Origin: Peptoniphilus catoniae
GTDB taxonomy: Bacteria; Bacillota; Clostridia; Tissierellales; Peptoniphilaceae
Assembly (NCBI RefSeq): GCF_901447155.2
Contig: NZ_LR588413.1
Location: 372,001 to 436,000, forward strand
Reading direction: 5' to 3'
DNA: 64,000 nucleotides
Each line of letters opens with the position of its first letter. Positions within the stretch are counted from its first letter, which is position 1. The position numbers and the translations under genes were made by a program. Below, piece by piece: positions 63,320 through 64,000 of this stretch. Under the pieces are notes generated by a model. The model ran no database searches, was not told the origin of the DNA, and worked only from the letters and a program-made list of their open reading frames with translations.

Positions 63320-64000
63320 ACTTCTTCATATACCTTTCTAAGATCCTCGCCTATAAGGTCCTTATCCTTAAGAATAAAATCCCTTTCAAAAAAATATCCC
63401 CTTTTGGCAAACTTTACAGCCTCAATTAAAATTAATTTAGGTGGAGAGTAAGGATCCTTTCTTATAAATCTAAGCCTTTTAGGCTCTATTCTTTGGCTAA
63501 TTAACATTTCAAATACATCTATCATTCTCGTGGCAGGTAAAACACAATAGAACCTTCCCAAATCATTTAGCAAATATCCGGAAGCTTCTATAAAGTCGTT
63601 AAGTCTGTCACTATATCTTGCCTTATCAATGGACTCACCCTTTGACCTTAGTCCCTTGTTATAGTAGGGCGGATTGACAACTACCGTATCTATAGAGCTT
63701 TTCTCCAAGATTTTATCTATATCTTTTATATCAGAAAAGTAATTTTTAATCTTGCCCTCCAGTCCGTTAAAGGCTACAGACTTATCTAAAAGCTCTATAG
63801 CCTCTTTATTAAGGTCTATATTAATAAAGCTATTAACCTTATCAATAAGCCTTAAAGATAAAATTCCCGTTCCGCAACCAAGGTCCACACAATTACCCCT
63901 AGGCCTTGCAAAGGAAGAAAGAATTAAAGAATCCGTGGTATATTTAAAATGCTTGTCATCTTGATATATTTTATATTTTTTTGCAGGTACATCATCTATT
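63316..64000 (-). CDS. tRNA1(Val) A37 N6-methyltransferase-like protein (5' end outside window)
   Basis: The frame is open to the window edge; the visible 227 codons end at 63316. The translation includes FKYTTDSLILSSFA, the SAM motif VDLGCGTGILSLRL, and the adenine methyltransferase motif VVNPPYY (NPPY), in the TrmN6/YfiC order. A later KRLRFIRKDPYSPPKLILIEAVK segment fits this family. It should methylate N6 of an adenine in tRNA. A GTG within the visible part could be mistaken for a start, but the upstream codons match the family N terminus. It heads the operon seen in the window. Confidence 0.88.
   Translation of the reverse strand, partial: IDDVPAKKYKIYQDDKHFKYTTDSLILSSFARPRGNCVDLGCGTGILSLRLIDKVNSFINIDLNKEAIELLDKSVAFNGLEGKIKNYFSDIKDIDKILEKSSIDTVVVNPPYYNKGLRSKGESIDKARYSDRLNDFIEASGYLLNDLGRFYCVLPATRMIDVFEMLISQRIEPKRLRFIRKDPYSPPKLILIEAVKFAKRGYFFERDFILKDKDLIGEDLRKVYEEV

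Overview
The window is a low-GC, densely coded chromosomal segment of a Firmicute-type anaerobe. The best guess is a Gram-positive anaerobic coccus of the Tissierellia/Peptoniphilaceae type. Reasons are the AT-rich codon use, strong AGGAGG ribosome sites, three T-box leaders, a compact division cluster, and an anaerobe's gene set (flavodiiron protein, acyl-CoA dehydrogenase/rubredoxin fusion, decarboxylase-type carboxyltransferase, Na+-linked transporters). The genus is inference. No rRNA, tRNA, phage, IS element or CRISPR array was found. Most genes lie on the minus strand, so the description below follows that direction of transcription.

Region 1 (1-14.4 kb) holds housekeeping genes. A division/cell-wall cluster runs mraZ-rsmH-ftsL-like-PBP-mraY-murD-ftsW-murG-ftsQ-ftsZ. 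It lacks ftsA, murB, murC, murE and murF. It is followed by nrdR-rarA and by asnS-leuS (leuS is cut by the window edge). Four 10-bp-phased TGG boxes precede mraZ and look like MraZ autoregulatory sites.

Region 2 (14.4-31.7 kb) has a two-component system, an HD hydrolase and galU. Next come a small LysR-flanked catabolic module (an SDR with a degenerate active site, an FAH-family hydrolase and a 2-hydroxyacid dehydrogenase) and argGH. argGH sits behind a T-box with one stem I and two antiterminator/terminator modules. An NSS-family symporter, an EF-G-like paralogue, a biotin-domain-less pyruvate/oxaloacetate carboxyltransferase and brnQ follow.

Region 3 (31.7-37.6 kb) starts with a cluster of REP-like intergenic repeats. 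It then has an ABC importer operon with a T-box (candidate Tyr specifier), an orphan paralogous binding protein with its own T-box (candidate Phe specifier), an M15 peptidase and a fragment of a TRAP permease.

Region 4 (37.7-44.3 kb) has a plus-strand operon: a GCS2-type glutamate-cysteine ligase, a glutathionylspermidine-synthase-fold ATP-grasp ligase and a small membrane exporter. This is a candidate pathway for glutathione or an undescribed gamma-glutamyl thiol. Beside it is a minus-strand operon joining an acyl-CoA dehydrogenase-EtfA-rubredoxin fusion to a flavodiiron protein, a plausible self-contained electron path to O2 or NO.

Region 5 (44.4-64 kb) has oppABCDF, secA, a dicarboxylate-type permease, a hemolysin III homologue, yitT behind a long structured leader of unrecognised class with a terminator, nadC and a NhaC antiporter. 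It ends with the operon trmN6-like/rsmI/nurA/herA/alkD-like, where a bacterial HerA-NurA end-processing pair is linked to base-excision repair and RNA methylation genes.
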